This document shows, one piece after another, positions 27,288-35,205 of a stretch of 51,359 bases of DNA. The stretch lies in the NCBI GenBank assembly GCA_023132365.1, contig JAGLYJ010000002.1, positions 1-51,359 on the forward strand. Direction: 5' to 3'. How positions within the stretch are numbered: the first letter of the stretch is position 1; each line of letters opens with the position of its first letter. The DNA comes from Mycoplasmatota bacterium. Its GTDB lineage: Bacteria > Bacillota_I > Bacilli_A > Izemoplasmatales > Hujiaoplasmataceae. A program made the translations under genes and the position numbers. The notes beneath the pieces are model-generated. The model did no database searches. It was not told the DNA's origin and saw nothing but the letters and a program-made list of their open reading frames with translations.

Positions 27288-27312
27288 TTAGAAAAAGCCT
27301 ACATAGTAGGCT
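27288..27312 (-). terminator. minus-strand hairpin terminator
   Basis: A perfect 7 bp stem AGCCTAC (27296-27302) with GTAGGCT (27306-27312); read on the minus strand it is followed by TTTTTC. It lies just after the decayed frame ending at 27332. Confidence 0.6.
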
Positions 27313-27331
27313 AAGGAATATAGCAGAAAAA

Positions 27332-27548
27332 CTATTTAGTATTTTTTAGACGGGTATAAATATCTAAAGGAGCCACATCAAATTTACCACATGAGGCTAA
27401 ATAAGATTCAGGGTAGTCACTTTTAAGCTTATCCTAACATTCACTACAATATCGTAATCAACTTTTTCTTAAAAACCACATTCACAAAGAAGAGGTTTAT
27501 ACTTATAAGTAAGAATAAGAAATTCTCCAAAAAAATTGTTTTTCATTT
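27332..27548 (-). pseudogene. decayed gene of unknown function, frameshifted
   Basis: On the minus strand the end reads as protein-like sequence, DKLKSDYPESYLASCGKF then DVAPLDIYTRLKNTK, stopping at 27332. It is preceded in the same frame by CSEC and a TAG, then a TGA. The upstream portion (MKNNFFGEFLILTY to LLCECGF) is in another frame. CxC and CxxC pairs suggest a former zinc-binding fold. I do not recognise the family. A terminator follows, as for a real gene. Confidence 0.4.
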
Positions 27549-27604
27549 TTTTATTAGTTAAGGTTATTAAGATTTTAAAAATAGAATAGAGAAAGGAAAA
27601 AATT

Positions 27605-29605
27605 ATGTTTAAAAAGAAATTTGCAATAATTGTTTTACTTGTAGCGATTTTATTGTGTTTGATTAGCGGAATCGGTGCAAGAGCTGTTAAAACTGATGGC
27701 AACAATGTTGATATTCATGACATTAGGGTTGTCACTGATGTTGGTGTACTTACAGGACAACTTTATGTACCTAAAACTGCAACTCCAAGTTCTCCTAAAC
27801 CTGCAGTTGTCTTATCACATGGGTACTTGAACAGTTCTGAAATGCAAGATTCAAATGCAGTTGAACTTGCGAGAAGAGATTTTGTCGTGTTATCTGTAAA
27901 CATGTATGCACATGGAGCATCAACGTTGCACGACTATATCAATGAGTTCGTGGATGGACCTTTTGTACCACTTTTTACTGCCAATGCATATGGCCTATAT
28001 GATGCGGTAAATTATGTCTATAATCTTGAATTTGTTGACAAAACAAAAGTGGGTCTGGCAGGACATTCATTAGGTGGCTTATCAGCAAATCTGGCAGTTT
28101 ATCTTGATGATTTATGGGTTCAAGCACAAAGAGATTCAGGGAACATAGTAAATTCGAAAATTGCATCCGTCTTGTTGATGGGAGCAGATGCGAATTATAC
28201 GGCTTCAAATGTTATGGATGGGACTGACCCAATTAGTACAAATTATTATGGTGCGAGACATGTTGGTATTATCGCCGCTCAATATGATGAGTTTTTCTTC
28301 ATGGGGGCAGACTATCCGGCACCAAGAGATTTCTTGAATGGTGAAAATGCACATATTTTTGTGAATTCAATTGATTTGAGTTCTCAAGTTCTGGCAACAA
28401 CACCAATTATCAATGCACTCGCTGATAATGTTAATGGCTACTACTATGGAACTGTGGATTATTTCGGTTCGACATCAGCACAGCAATACATGAGAGTTAT
28501 CTATAACCCAAGCGAAATACACCCTGCAAATCATTTTTCAATAGCATCCACTGGGGCTGTTGTGGAATTTTTTAGCAAAGCAGCATCAAGCAATGTAACT
28601 TTATTGCCAGTTGATTCTGCAAGTGGTTTATTTGCACAAACATGGTGGATTAAGGAAATGTTTAACTTTATTGGTCTCATCGGTTTCTTTATGTTCATTA
28701 TTCCGTTTGCATTGTTGCTGACCAAAACTTCATTCTTTGCTCCACTTCGTGTCAGTGAAGAACCAAAGCTTCATAATAAGCCTGTTGGCAAGGTATCACT
28801 ATTCACCTACTGGGGCGGATATGCGCTGACAATAATCTTATCTGCAGTGACGTTCTTATATGTCACTCAGTGGATTAATCGAGTCGGGGAAGCAGGATTT
28901 CCAGGTGTATCTGCATCGGTGACATCCTATTTTACTCAACCGACGACCAACGAATTCGTTGCTTGGGCAGTCGCTAATGCAATTATCGTAATAGGCATTT
29001 ATTTGATATCAAACTTGATTAACAATAAATTCAAAAAGGTTGATCAGTCAATGACTATTGGCCAACTTGATGGCGTTAAGATTAGCCCAGTTAAACTAGG
29101 CAAGACGTTATTGCTTGCATTACTTACATTGTATGCAGCCTTCAATCTAGTATTTTTCAATGAATTCTTTTTCAATACAGACTTCAGAATCTGGACGCTT
29201 GCTGTCAAGGTATTTGAACAATACCACTTAATTACAGCCGCTAAATATGTCTTGTTGTTTGCAACATTCTTTATTGCTAGTTCATTTGTCATCAATAAGT
29301 CGATTGCAAGAGCAAATCGTAAAGAATGGTTAAATATCCTAATTAGCGTTGTTGGAATTACAGGTGGTCTATTGATCATTGTGATTGTACAATATTTAGG
29401 ATTCAGAATTACTGGAGAACGCACTTTTATGGATCAAAACTTAAGACCGATTCTTGCATTTGCAACAATTCCTTTGTTAGCAATTACTGCAATAATATCT
29501 AGAATTCTATATCGCAAGACAGGTTCAATCTGGTTAGGCGCATTCATCAATACAATGTTGATTACGATGATAACAGTTGCAAATACTGCTACTTTCCTAG
29601 CTTAA
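27605..29605 (+). CDS. alpha/beta-hydrolase fused to a multi-helix membrane domain
   Basis: A 666-residue protein. An N-terminal helix (about 5-25) should place the next 320 residues outside the cell. This part is an alpha/beta-hydrolase: VVLSHGYLNSSE (oxyanion region), the nucleophile elbow GHSLGG near residue 158, and a likely catalytic His in IHPANHFS. About eight hydrophobic segments follow (near 353, 400, 450, 498, 546, 580, 617, 645). The last ones, with RKTGSIWLGAFINT, faintly recall CPBP-type membrane proteins. AAAGGA precedes the ATG. Codon use is more GC-rich and less AGA-biased than the neighbours. Substrate unknown; a secreted esterase or dienelactone-hydrolase-like role is inferred. 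Confidence 0.82.
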   Translation: MFKKKFAIIVLLVAILLCLISGIGARAVKTDGNNVDIHDIRVVTDVGVLTGQLYVPKTATPSSPKPAVVLSHGYLNSSEMQDSNAVELARRDFVVLSVNMYAHGASTLHDYINEFVDGPFVPLFTANAYGLYDAVNYVYNLEFVDKTKVGLAGHSLGGLSANLAVYLDDLWVQAQRDSGNIVNSKIASVLLMGADANYTASNVMDGTDPISTNYYGARHVGIIAAQYDEFFFMGADYPAPRDFLNGENAHIFVNSIDLSSQVLATTPIINALADNVNGYYYGTVDYFGSTSAQQYMRVIYNPSEIHPANHFSIASTGAVVEFFSKAASSNVTLLPVDSASGLFAQTWWIKEMFNFIGLIGFFMFIIPFALLLTKTSFFAPLRVSEEPKLHNKPVGKVSLFTYWGGYALTIILSAVTFLYVTQWINRVGEAGFPGVSASVTSYFTQPTTNEFVAWAVANAIIVIGIYLISNLINNKFKKVDQSMTIGQLDGVKISPVKLGKTLLLALLTLYAAFNLVFFNEFFFNTDFRIWTLAVKVFEQYHLITAAKYVLLFATFFIASSFVINKSIARANRKEWLNILISVVGITGGLLIIVIVQYLGFRITGERTFMDQNLRPILAFATIPLLAITAIISRILYRKTGSIWLGAFINTMLITMITVANTATFLA

Positions 29606-29770
29606 TTACAACATGTTGATATCTTTATTTCGAAGACAAAGTGTGAGTTTTAGTAGATTTAATTTTACTTAATTTATGAGTGATACATTTAATAAATATT
29701 TAAGTGTGACTTTACGTCTTATAAAAGGACTGAATGTCAAGGGTAGGGGTATTGAATAAATAAATTAGTT

Positions 29771-29808
29771 AATAGGTGTTATTCCAATAGGAGTAATACC
29801 TATTTTTT
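29771..29808 (+). terminator. hairpin terminator downstream of the hydrolase
   Basis: A 15 bp stem with wobble pairs (AATAGGTGTTATTCC with GGAGTAATACCTATT), an AATA loop and six T. It is about 165 nt past the hydrolase stop and abuts the IS remnant. Between 29606 and 29770 I see no gene. Confidence 0.7.
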
Positions 29809-30231
29809 AATATGAGTAAGAAGGAGGTAAATCATTAGTAGTAAGGGAAAATATTCTTGATTTGAAGTTATGAAAGTTATTAAAACCAAAATTAATTCTT
29901 TTAATAGCTTTGATCTTATTGTTTAAGCCTTCAATGAAACCATTCGTATATCTTGAATCAATAAAAGAATTACATATTTCTATAAACCAATTGTCATAAG
30001 TTTTAACTACTATAAAGTATTCAGGGATTCTTGAATTTTAAGCTGCTCAATAAATGCTTTTAAAGTATTAGGTGCTTCTTTAGAACCGCAAGTATGAATC
30101 ATTTCGTAGAACTCATCTTTTAAATCCATAGCGATTTTTAATTCAGGACTAAAAGATCTAACCATGTCGACTAATTCTCTAGGCGAAACGTGGATTGGTA
30201 TGGTTTTTAAACAGTGTGAATAAGAGAACAT
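29807..30231 (-). pseudogene. C-terminal remnant of an ISL3-family transposase
   Basis: About 140 residues on the minus strand. The first part (SPRELVDMVRSFSPELKIA, then DLKDEFYEM) and the second (YDNWFIEICNSF, RYTNGFIEGLNNKIKAIKR, FGFNNFHNFKSRI) together match the conserved end of ISL3 DDE transposases. They are in different frames with stop codons at the junction near 30010, so the gene is frameshifted. The N-terminal two thirds are gone. It marks the right part of the accessory island. Confidence 0.85.
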
Positions 30232-30564
30232 TCATGGAGCTGAGCGAGTGGGATTCACAAGAATTTTGCTCCTTATCTTGTCTTAGAAAATCAACTCTGT
30301 ATGAAAACATACAATTTTCCATATAAAAAGAATGAAACTCCGTAATGACAAAACGGATTAACTATATTGAGTTTATTTCTGAAAAGAAGCAAACTTTTTT
30401 ATTAGAAAAAAACATAATGTTTGTAATATTAAAACTACAGGTTATTTGAATAGTTTCCAGTGTAAACATTCTTTTGGAAATCTATAATAAATAAGTTGAA
30501 TTAAATGTATATCTCATTATAATAAATATCCTAAATATGTTATTTCACTACTTTCAATATATGT
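30232..30564. other. non-coding stretch in the island
   Basis: No convincing gene. It contains the first copy of the duplicated hairpin (30370-30403) and otherwise AT-rich sequence. A 44-codon frame on the minus strand next to the transposase remnant has no start signals and no recognisable family. Confidence 0.5.
30370..30403 (+). repeat. duplicated terminator-like hairpin, copy 1
   Basis: A 34 bp element that is identical, apart from one base, to 30731-30764. It folds into a stem of about 11 bp with a GAAA tetraloop (30381-30384) and ends in six T. Confidence 0.85.
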
Positions 30565-30576
30565 TATACTATGTAT

Positions 30577-30761
30577 GTGTAAACATATTTTGCTTATTTT
30601 ATATATTACTTGGCAACATTTAACGAGCAATTATGTAAAATATGAAAGCAATTATCAATAGACGATGCCCGTAGTATGTGGTAACATAAAGCAAGCAACA
30701 TAGTAATGACTGCCCAGAATGATTATTCTAAGTTTATTTCTGAAAAGAAGTAAACTTTTTT
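30577..30761 (+). ncRNA. candidate structured RNA upstream of mscS
   Basis: A -10 like TATACT (30565-30570, -35 weak) could start a transcript near 30577 that ends at the strong hairpin 30730-30761. It contains a small hairpin TATGT-GGTA-ACATA (about 30676-30689), twice the octamer GCAATTAT, and GCAACAT/GTAACAT repeats. There is no open frame. mscS has a separate promoter after the terminator, so this is unlikely to be only its leader. It does not match a riboswitch class I know. The evidence is moderate at best. Confidence 0.4.
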
Positions 30762-30764
30762 ATT
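30731..30764 (+). repeat. duplicated terminator-like hairpin, copy 2
   Basis: The second copy of the 34 bp element. Here the stem is 12 bp with one G-T pair (30730-30741 with 30746-30757), the loop GAAA, and a T run, so it is a strong intrinsic terminator for the transcript upstream. Confidence 0.85.
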
Positions 30765-30784
30765 TGCGCATTATTACTATTTAT

Positions 30785-30812
30785 TTGCATTAGTTACTAT
30801 ATTGTATATAAT
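30785..30812 (+). promoter_or_regulatory. sigma-A promoter of mscS
   Basis: TTGCAT (30785-30790), a 16 bp spacer and TATAAT (30807-30812). Confidence 0.75.
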
Positions 30813-30878
30813 ATTAGTTATAAGTTGTTGTTTTAAGTATTGAGTTTAATTACTTAAAAATTAGAAAGAAGGAAAAGT

Positions 30879-31907
30879 ATGTTTTTATTTAGTGCAGCGT
30901 TAAATATAATATTCACTGTTATACTGTTAATTGTTTATGTAGGATTAGCATTCATCATAAATAAAGCAATAGCCAAAAGGCAAGAAACAAATAAAAAGGG
31001 AATTTTTTGGTTCTACATATTGTTGTTTTTTGTTTTTGTAGGATTTGCAGGACTAATTCTTTGGTTCTTTGGATTAGATTACTCTTCACAAATCAATAAT
31101 ATTTGGACTAGTATTAGTGATAATATTGGATCTAAGATTGGTGCAATTGCAGGAACAATCATTACATTTTTTATTGCAACTCTAATTATTAAAGTTTCTA
31201 CAATTTTATTAAAAAGGGCAAGTTTAAAAGAAGGTCCAAACAAAAAACGCATGACAACGATGCTGAAAGTAGTTAAAAGTATTATTAGGTATAGTATTGA
31301 AATAGTAGCTATCTTAATTACATTAGCTTTATGGGGAGTCGATGTTTTACCAGCGATTGCAGGACTAGGAATTTTAGGCTTAGTAGTTGGTTTAGGCGCA
31401 CAAAGTATGATTAATGACTTTATAGCTGGTTTCTTTATCATTTTCGAGCATCAGTTTGATGTGGGAGATGTTGTTGAAATTAATGGATTTAAAGGAGAAG
31501 TAATAGACATTGGACTTAAAAGTTCCCGGTTCAGGAACTGGAAAGGTGACGTAAAAATCATGACCAATGGAACTATCAAAAATGTAACAAATTATTCATT
31601 AACAAATTCAGTTGCGGTTATTGAGTTTGGAATCAGTTACTCTGAAGATATTGAAAAAACAATTTCAATATTGAATAAAGAATTGCCTAAGTATAGAGAA
31701 ATATTCCCTGAGATAATAGAAAATCCTGTTATTCTAGGAGTTACAGCTCTAGCAGATAGTTCAGTAAATATAACAGTTATTGTTAAAACCGATACAGAGA
31801 AGCATTATGCTATTGAAAGAGCTATTAGAAAAGGAATTAAAGAGATACTAGATAAAAACAATATTGAGATACCATTTCCACAAATTGTGGTTCATAAATC
31901 TGAATAA
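30879..31907 (+). CDS. mscS: small-conductance mechanosensitive channel
   Basis: This 342-residue MscS-family channel releases solutes on hypo-osmotic shock. There are about four or five membrane helices; the pore helix is visible as AIAGLGILGLVVGLGAQS followed by INDFIAGFFIIFE. The beta domain has FDVGDVVEINGFKGEVIDIGL and a C-terminal alpha/beta domain follows. Such a channel matters most for a cell with little or no wall. AGAAGG precedes the ATG; it is a single-gene unit with its own promoter and terminator. Confidence 0.95.
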   Translation: MFLFSAALNIIFTVILLIVYVGLAFIINKAIAKRQETNKKGIFWFYILLFFVFVGFAGLILWFFGLDYSSQINNIWTSISDNIGSKIGAIAGTIITFFIATLIIKVSTILLKRASLKEGPNKKRMTTMLKVVKSIIRYSIEIVAILITLALWGVDVLPAIAGLGILGLVVGLGAQSMINDFIAGFFIIFEHQFDVGDVVEINGFKGEVIDIGLKSSRFRNWKGDVKIMTNGTIKNVTNYSLTNSVAVIEFGISYSEDIEKTISILNKELPKYREIFPEIIENPVILGVTALADSSVNITVIVKTDTEKHYAIERAIRKGIKEILDKNNIEIPFPQIVVHKSE

Positions 31908-31912
31908 ATAAA

Positions 31913-31944
31913 ACGGACTCTATTTAGATTAGAGTCCGTTCTTA
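31913..31944 (+). terminator. hairpin terminator after mscS
   Basis: A perfect 10 bp stem (31913-31922 with 31930-31939) with a short, mixed T tail. Confidence 0.7.
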
Positions 31945-32057
31945 AATATTATTAGTAAATATAACAATTTTGTTATGTATATTTTAATCAATATTTTAAT
32001 ATTTTACCAGTATGTTTATCAAAAGCACTAAAACACGTTATATTAATTTTTAATCAA

Positions 32058-32086
32058 TTGAAAACCTTATGTTATTATGCTATAAT
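32058..32086 (+). promoter_or_regulatory. sigma-A promoter of aspS
   Basis: TTGAAA (32058-32063), a 17 bp spacer and TATAAT (32081-32086). Confidence 0.82.
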
Positions 32087-32115
32087 AATTTGACTATTTA
32101 TGAACAGGTGATAAT

Positions 32116-33432
32116 ATGGAAAAAATATATTTTGAAGATTTACAAAACTATTTTAATCAAGAAATCAGTATTAGTGGATTTGTTGATAAAGTTAGAGATT
32201 TACAATATGTTCAATTCTTAATAATTAGAGATTCTTCAGCTAAAGTGCAACTTACAATTGAGAAGAATGAAGAGAATAAAGCTTTGAATGAAATTGTAAG
32301 TGCTTTAACTAAGGAAAGTACAATTAAAGCTCAGGGTGTAATTTTAGACGCTCCTAAAGTAAAGCTTAGAGGTATGGAATTTATTCCAACCGCTATTGAA
32401 GTTACTTCAGCTAGCGAAGAAGAGCTACCGATTGACATTAATGACTATAATAACAAATCGAAACAAGATTTACGTCTTGATAATCGTTTTTTAGATTTGA
32501 GAACTGACCGAAATTATCTGATTTTCAAAGCTCAAACAATTGCAGAAATGTCAATGAGAAAATATTGGATAGATCATAATTTCATTGAAATACATTCTCC
32601 AAAGATACTAGGCACAGCCTCAGAATCAGGAGCGGAAGTATTCAAACTTGATTATTTTGGAAAAACAGTTTATTTAGCTCAGTCTCCTCAATTCTATAAA
32701 CAAATGGCGATGGCAGCTGGGTTTAATAATGTTTTTGAAATTGGACCAGTATTTCGAGCTGAAAAATCTCATACAGCTTATCATGCAACGGAATTTACAT
32801 CTGTAGATTGTGAAATGAGCTGGATCAACTCACATCATGATGTAATGGATTTAGAAGAAGCAATCATGGTTGAAGTAATGAAAGATTTAAAGAATAGCAT
32901 AGGTGAGGAATTCCAAAAAACATTCAAAAAAGAAATTACTGTACCAGAAGTTGCTTTTCCAAGAATTCCTTTTAGTGAAGCTAAAAAAATAATTCAAGAA
33001 AACTATAAATATATCGGTGAAAAAGAATTTGATTTTGATCGTAGAGAAGAAGAACTTATATGCTTATACGCAAGAAAGAAATTGAATTCTGATTTTGTCT
33101 TCATTATTGATTATCCATTTGAAGCTAGACCTTTTTACCATATGTTAGATGAAAGAGGGCTTACTAAAAGTTTTGACTTATTATATAAAGGTATAGAAAC
33201 TACTACAGGTGCACAAAGAGAACATCGTATTGATGTATTAAAAGAACAAGCTAAAATGAAAGATATTCCATTAGAATCACTAGATTTCTATTTCAATTTC
33301 TTCAAATTCGGAGTTCCACCACACGGTGGATATGGATTTGGATTAAACAGGTTTATGATGCGATTATTTAATATTGATAATATTAGAGATGTAACATTCT
33401 TGTATAGAGGTCCAAATAGAGTTAATCCTTAA
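32116..33432 (+). CDS. aspS: archaeal-type aspartate--tRNA(Asp/Asn) ligase
   Basis: A 438-residue class IIb synthetase. The N-terminal OB fold (about 1-110) binds the anticodon. The core has RLDNRFLDLRT, SPKILGTASESGAEVF, LAQSPQFYKQMAM, FEIGPVFRAEKSHTAYH (motif 2) and GAPPHGG-like GVPPHGGYGFGLNRFMM (motif 3). ARPFYHM and TTGAQREH in this arrangement fit archaeal AspRS and not AsnRS. The GAD insertion of bacterial AspRS is missing. Such enzymes often charge both tRNA-Asp and tRNA-Asn, with GatCAB finishing the job; that part is inferred. It is preceded by an AGGTGA site. Confidence 0.88.
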   Translation: MEKIYFEDLQNYFNQEISISGFVDKVRDLQYVQFLIIRDSSAKVQLTIEKNEENKALNEIVSALTKESTIKAQGVILDAPKVKLRGMEFIPTAIEVTSASEEELPIDINDYNNKSKQDLRLDNRFLDLRTDRNYLIFKAQTIAEMSMRKYWIDHNFIEIHSPKILGTASESGAEVFKLDYFGKTVYLAQSPQFYKQMAMAAGFNNVFEIGPVFRAEKSHTAYHATEFTSVDCEMSWINSHHDVMDLEEAIMVEVMKDLKNSIGEEFQKTFKKEITVPEVAFPRIPFSEAKKIIQENYKYIGEKEFDFDRREEELICLYARKKLNSDFVFIIDYPFEARPFYHMLDERGLTKSFDLLYKGIETTTGAQREHRIDVLKEQAKMKDIPLESLDFYFNFFKFGVPPHGGYGFGLNRFMMRLFNIDNIRDVTFLYRGPNRVNP

Positions 33433-33437
33433 AATTT

Positions 33438-33470
33438 AAACTAAGCCAAAAAGGTTTAGTTTTTCTTTTT
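33438..33470 (+). terminator. intrinsic terminator after aspS
   Basis: A 10 bp stem with one G-T pair (33438-33447 with 33453-33462), an AAAAA loop and a T-rich tail. Confidence 0.85.
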
Positions 33471-33515
33471 GTTTTGTGGTAAAATAATAGTAATAAAACC
33501 AAGAAAGAGATAACA

Positions 33516-34214
33516 ATGAATCTTAAGATTATATTTGAAGATAACCATATAATTGTCGTACTTAAACCAAGGGGTGTTTTGTCTCAAGCGGGAGACATAG
33601 CACAACCTGATATGGTTAATATTTTAAAAGAATATATAAAAGATAAGTACAATAAGCCAGGGAATGTTTACCTTGGTTTAGTTCACCGTTTAGATATCAA
33701 TGTAGCTGGTTTAATGGTGTTTGCAAAAACATCAAAAGCAGCTAAAAGACTTTCTGAACAAATCAGAAATCATGATTTTACAAAGAAGTATTTGGCCATT
33801 GTTAAAGGATCACTAAATAATGATAATGGATTATTGGAAGATTACATTGTAAAAGATGAAGTTAAGAGACAAGCAAGACTTGGAGATATAACAAATGGTA
33901 AACTTGCAAAGTTAGAGTATGAAACTCTTGATAAGGCAATGATTTTTGATGAAAAGTATTCGTTAATTAAAATTAACTTAATCACAGGCAGGTTTCATCA
34001 AATAAGATTTCAATTATCTAATGCAGAGCATCCAATACTCGGAGACTCTAAATATGGTGGATTTAAACCAAACAGAGAATTTTTCCTAGGGTTATATGCT
34101 TATCAAATAGAATTTGAACACCCTACAAAAAAAGAACAAATGATTTTTAATTTAAAACCAGAACATAAGTTTTTCATTCAATTTGCTAAATTGAATGATA
34201 TTAGTTGGAGGTAG
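33516..34214 (+). CDS. RluA-family RNA pseudouridine synthase
   Basis: A 232-residue pseudouridine synthase without the N-terminal S4 domain, the short form of the family. The catalytic motif is GLVHRLDINVAGLMVFAKT, with the Asp of HRLD as the nucleophile; the usual TSG is NVAG here. RFHQIRFQLS and HPILGDSKYGG are also typical. Which rRNA or tRNA uridine it modifies cannot be said. galE follows 2 nt after its stop, and its final codons overlap the galE ribosome-binding site. Confidence 0.9.
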   Translation: MNLKIIFEDNHIIVVLKPRGVLSQAGDIAQPDMVNILKEYIKDKYNKPGNVYLGLVHRLDINVAGLMVFAKTSKAAKRLSEQIRNHDFTKKYLAIVKGSLNNDNGLLEDYIVKDEVKRQARLGDITNGKLAKLEYETLDKAMIFDEKYSLIKINLITGRFHQIRFQLSNAEHPILGDSKYGGFKPNREFFLGLYAYQIEFEHPTKKEQMIFNLKPEHKFFIQFAKLNDISWR

Positions 34215-34216
34215 AC

Positions 34217-35203
34217 ATGAATTTATTAGTATTAGGTGGCGCAGGATATATTGGCAGTCACTTTGTAAAACTATCAATAGAATTAGAACATTCAGTTATC
34301 GTAGTTGATAACTTACTTACTGGTCATAAAGAATCTTTGCCTAAACAAGCTAAATTTTATGAAGGAGACATTAGAGACCGTGATTTCCTTAATAAAGTAT
34401 TTAAGGACAATACTATTGACGCATGTATTCATTTTGCAGCGTCTAGTTTAGTTGGTGAATCAATGAAAGATCCAATTAAATACTTTGATAATAATGTAAA
34501 CGGAACAATTGTCTTACTAGAAATGATGGCTAAATATGATGTTAAAAAAATTGTTTTCTCATCAAGTGCAGCTACCTATGGTTCACACGAAAAAATGCCA
34601 ATAACTGAAGACTATGAAACAAATCCAACAAATCCATATGGTGAAACTAAGCTGTTTATGGAAAAAATGATGAAATGGGCTGATAAAGCTTATGATATTA
34701 AATATGTTAGTTTAAGATATTTTAATGTAGCTGGAGCTTCGAGTGACTCAAGTATAGGAGAAGATCATTTTCCAGAGACACATTTAATCCCTATTGTTTT
34801 ACAAGTTCCACTTGAAAAACGCGAGTATATAACTATATTTGGTAATGATTATTTAACATTTGATGGAACTTGTATAAGAGATTATATTCATGTAGAAGAT
34901 TTGGTAGATGCTCATATAAAAGCTTTAAAATACCTAGAAGAAGGAAATAGTTCTGAAATATTTAATTTAGGAACAGAGACTGGTTTTTCAAATCTTCAAA
35001 TAGTTGAAACTTCTAGAAAAGTTACAGGGCATAAATTGCCTATGAAGATTGGAAGTAGAAGATTAGGAGACCCAGATAAACTAGTTGCCACATATAAAAA
35101 GGCTGAAAAAATCTTAGGCTGGAAACCAACTAAGAATATTGAAGATATAATTTCATCTGCTTGGAGTTTTCATAAAAAACATCCTAATGGATATAAGGAG
35201 TAA
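34217..35203 (+). CDS. galE: UDP-glucose 4-epimerase
   Basis: A 328-residue short-chain dehydrogenase fold. The NAD site is GGAGYIGSH at the N-terminus, followed by DNLLTGH and HFAASSLVGES; the catalytic pair is Ser in SSSAATYG and the Tyr-x3-Lys YGETK. Substrate loops include RYFNVAGA and GTCIRDYIHVEDL. The start at 34217 is chosen because GGAGG (34207-34211) is 5 nt away. It makes UDP-galactose and, with galT next door, links galactose to UDP-glucose; no galK is in the window. Confidence 0.96.
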   Translation: MNLLVLGGAGYIGSHFVKLSIELEHSVIVVDNLLTGHKESLPKQAKFYEGDIRDRDFLNKVFKDNTIDACIHFAASSLVGESMKDPIKYFDNNVNGTIVLLEMMAKYDVKKIVFSSSAATYGSHEKMPITEDYETNPTNPYGETKLFMEKMMKWADKAYDIKYVSLRYFNVAGASSDSSIGEDHFPETHLIPIVLQVPLEKREYITIFGNDYLTFDGTCIRDYIHVEDLVDAHIKALKYLEEGNSSEIFNLGTETGFSNLQIVETSRKVTGHKLPMKIGSRRLGDPDKLVATYKKAEKILGWKPTKNIEDIISSAWSFHKKHPNGYKE

Positions 35204-35205
35204 TT

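Noticed and set aside
30232-30370. A 44-codon minus-strand frame next to the ISL3 remnant
   Set aside because: No ribosome-binding site, no recognisable family, and it lies in decayed IS sequence.
30577-30761. Known riboswitch or 6S RNA
   Set aside because: No match to the conserved motifs I know for c-di-AMP, c-di-GMP, fluoride, purine, ZTP, Mn or 6S RNAs.
26722-30880. Duplicate of the tRNA-Gly 3' end as attachment site of the island
   Set aside because: I found no second copy of the T-arm/acceptor sequence within the window and no integrase gene.
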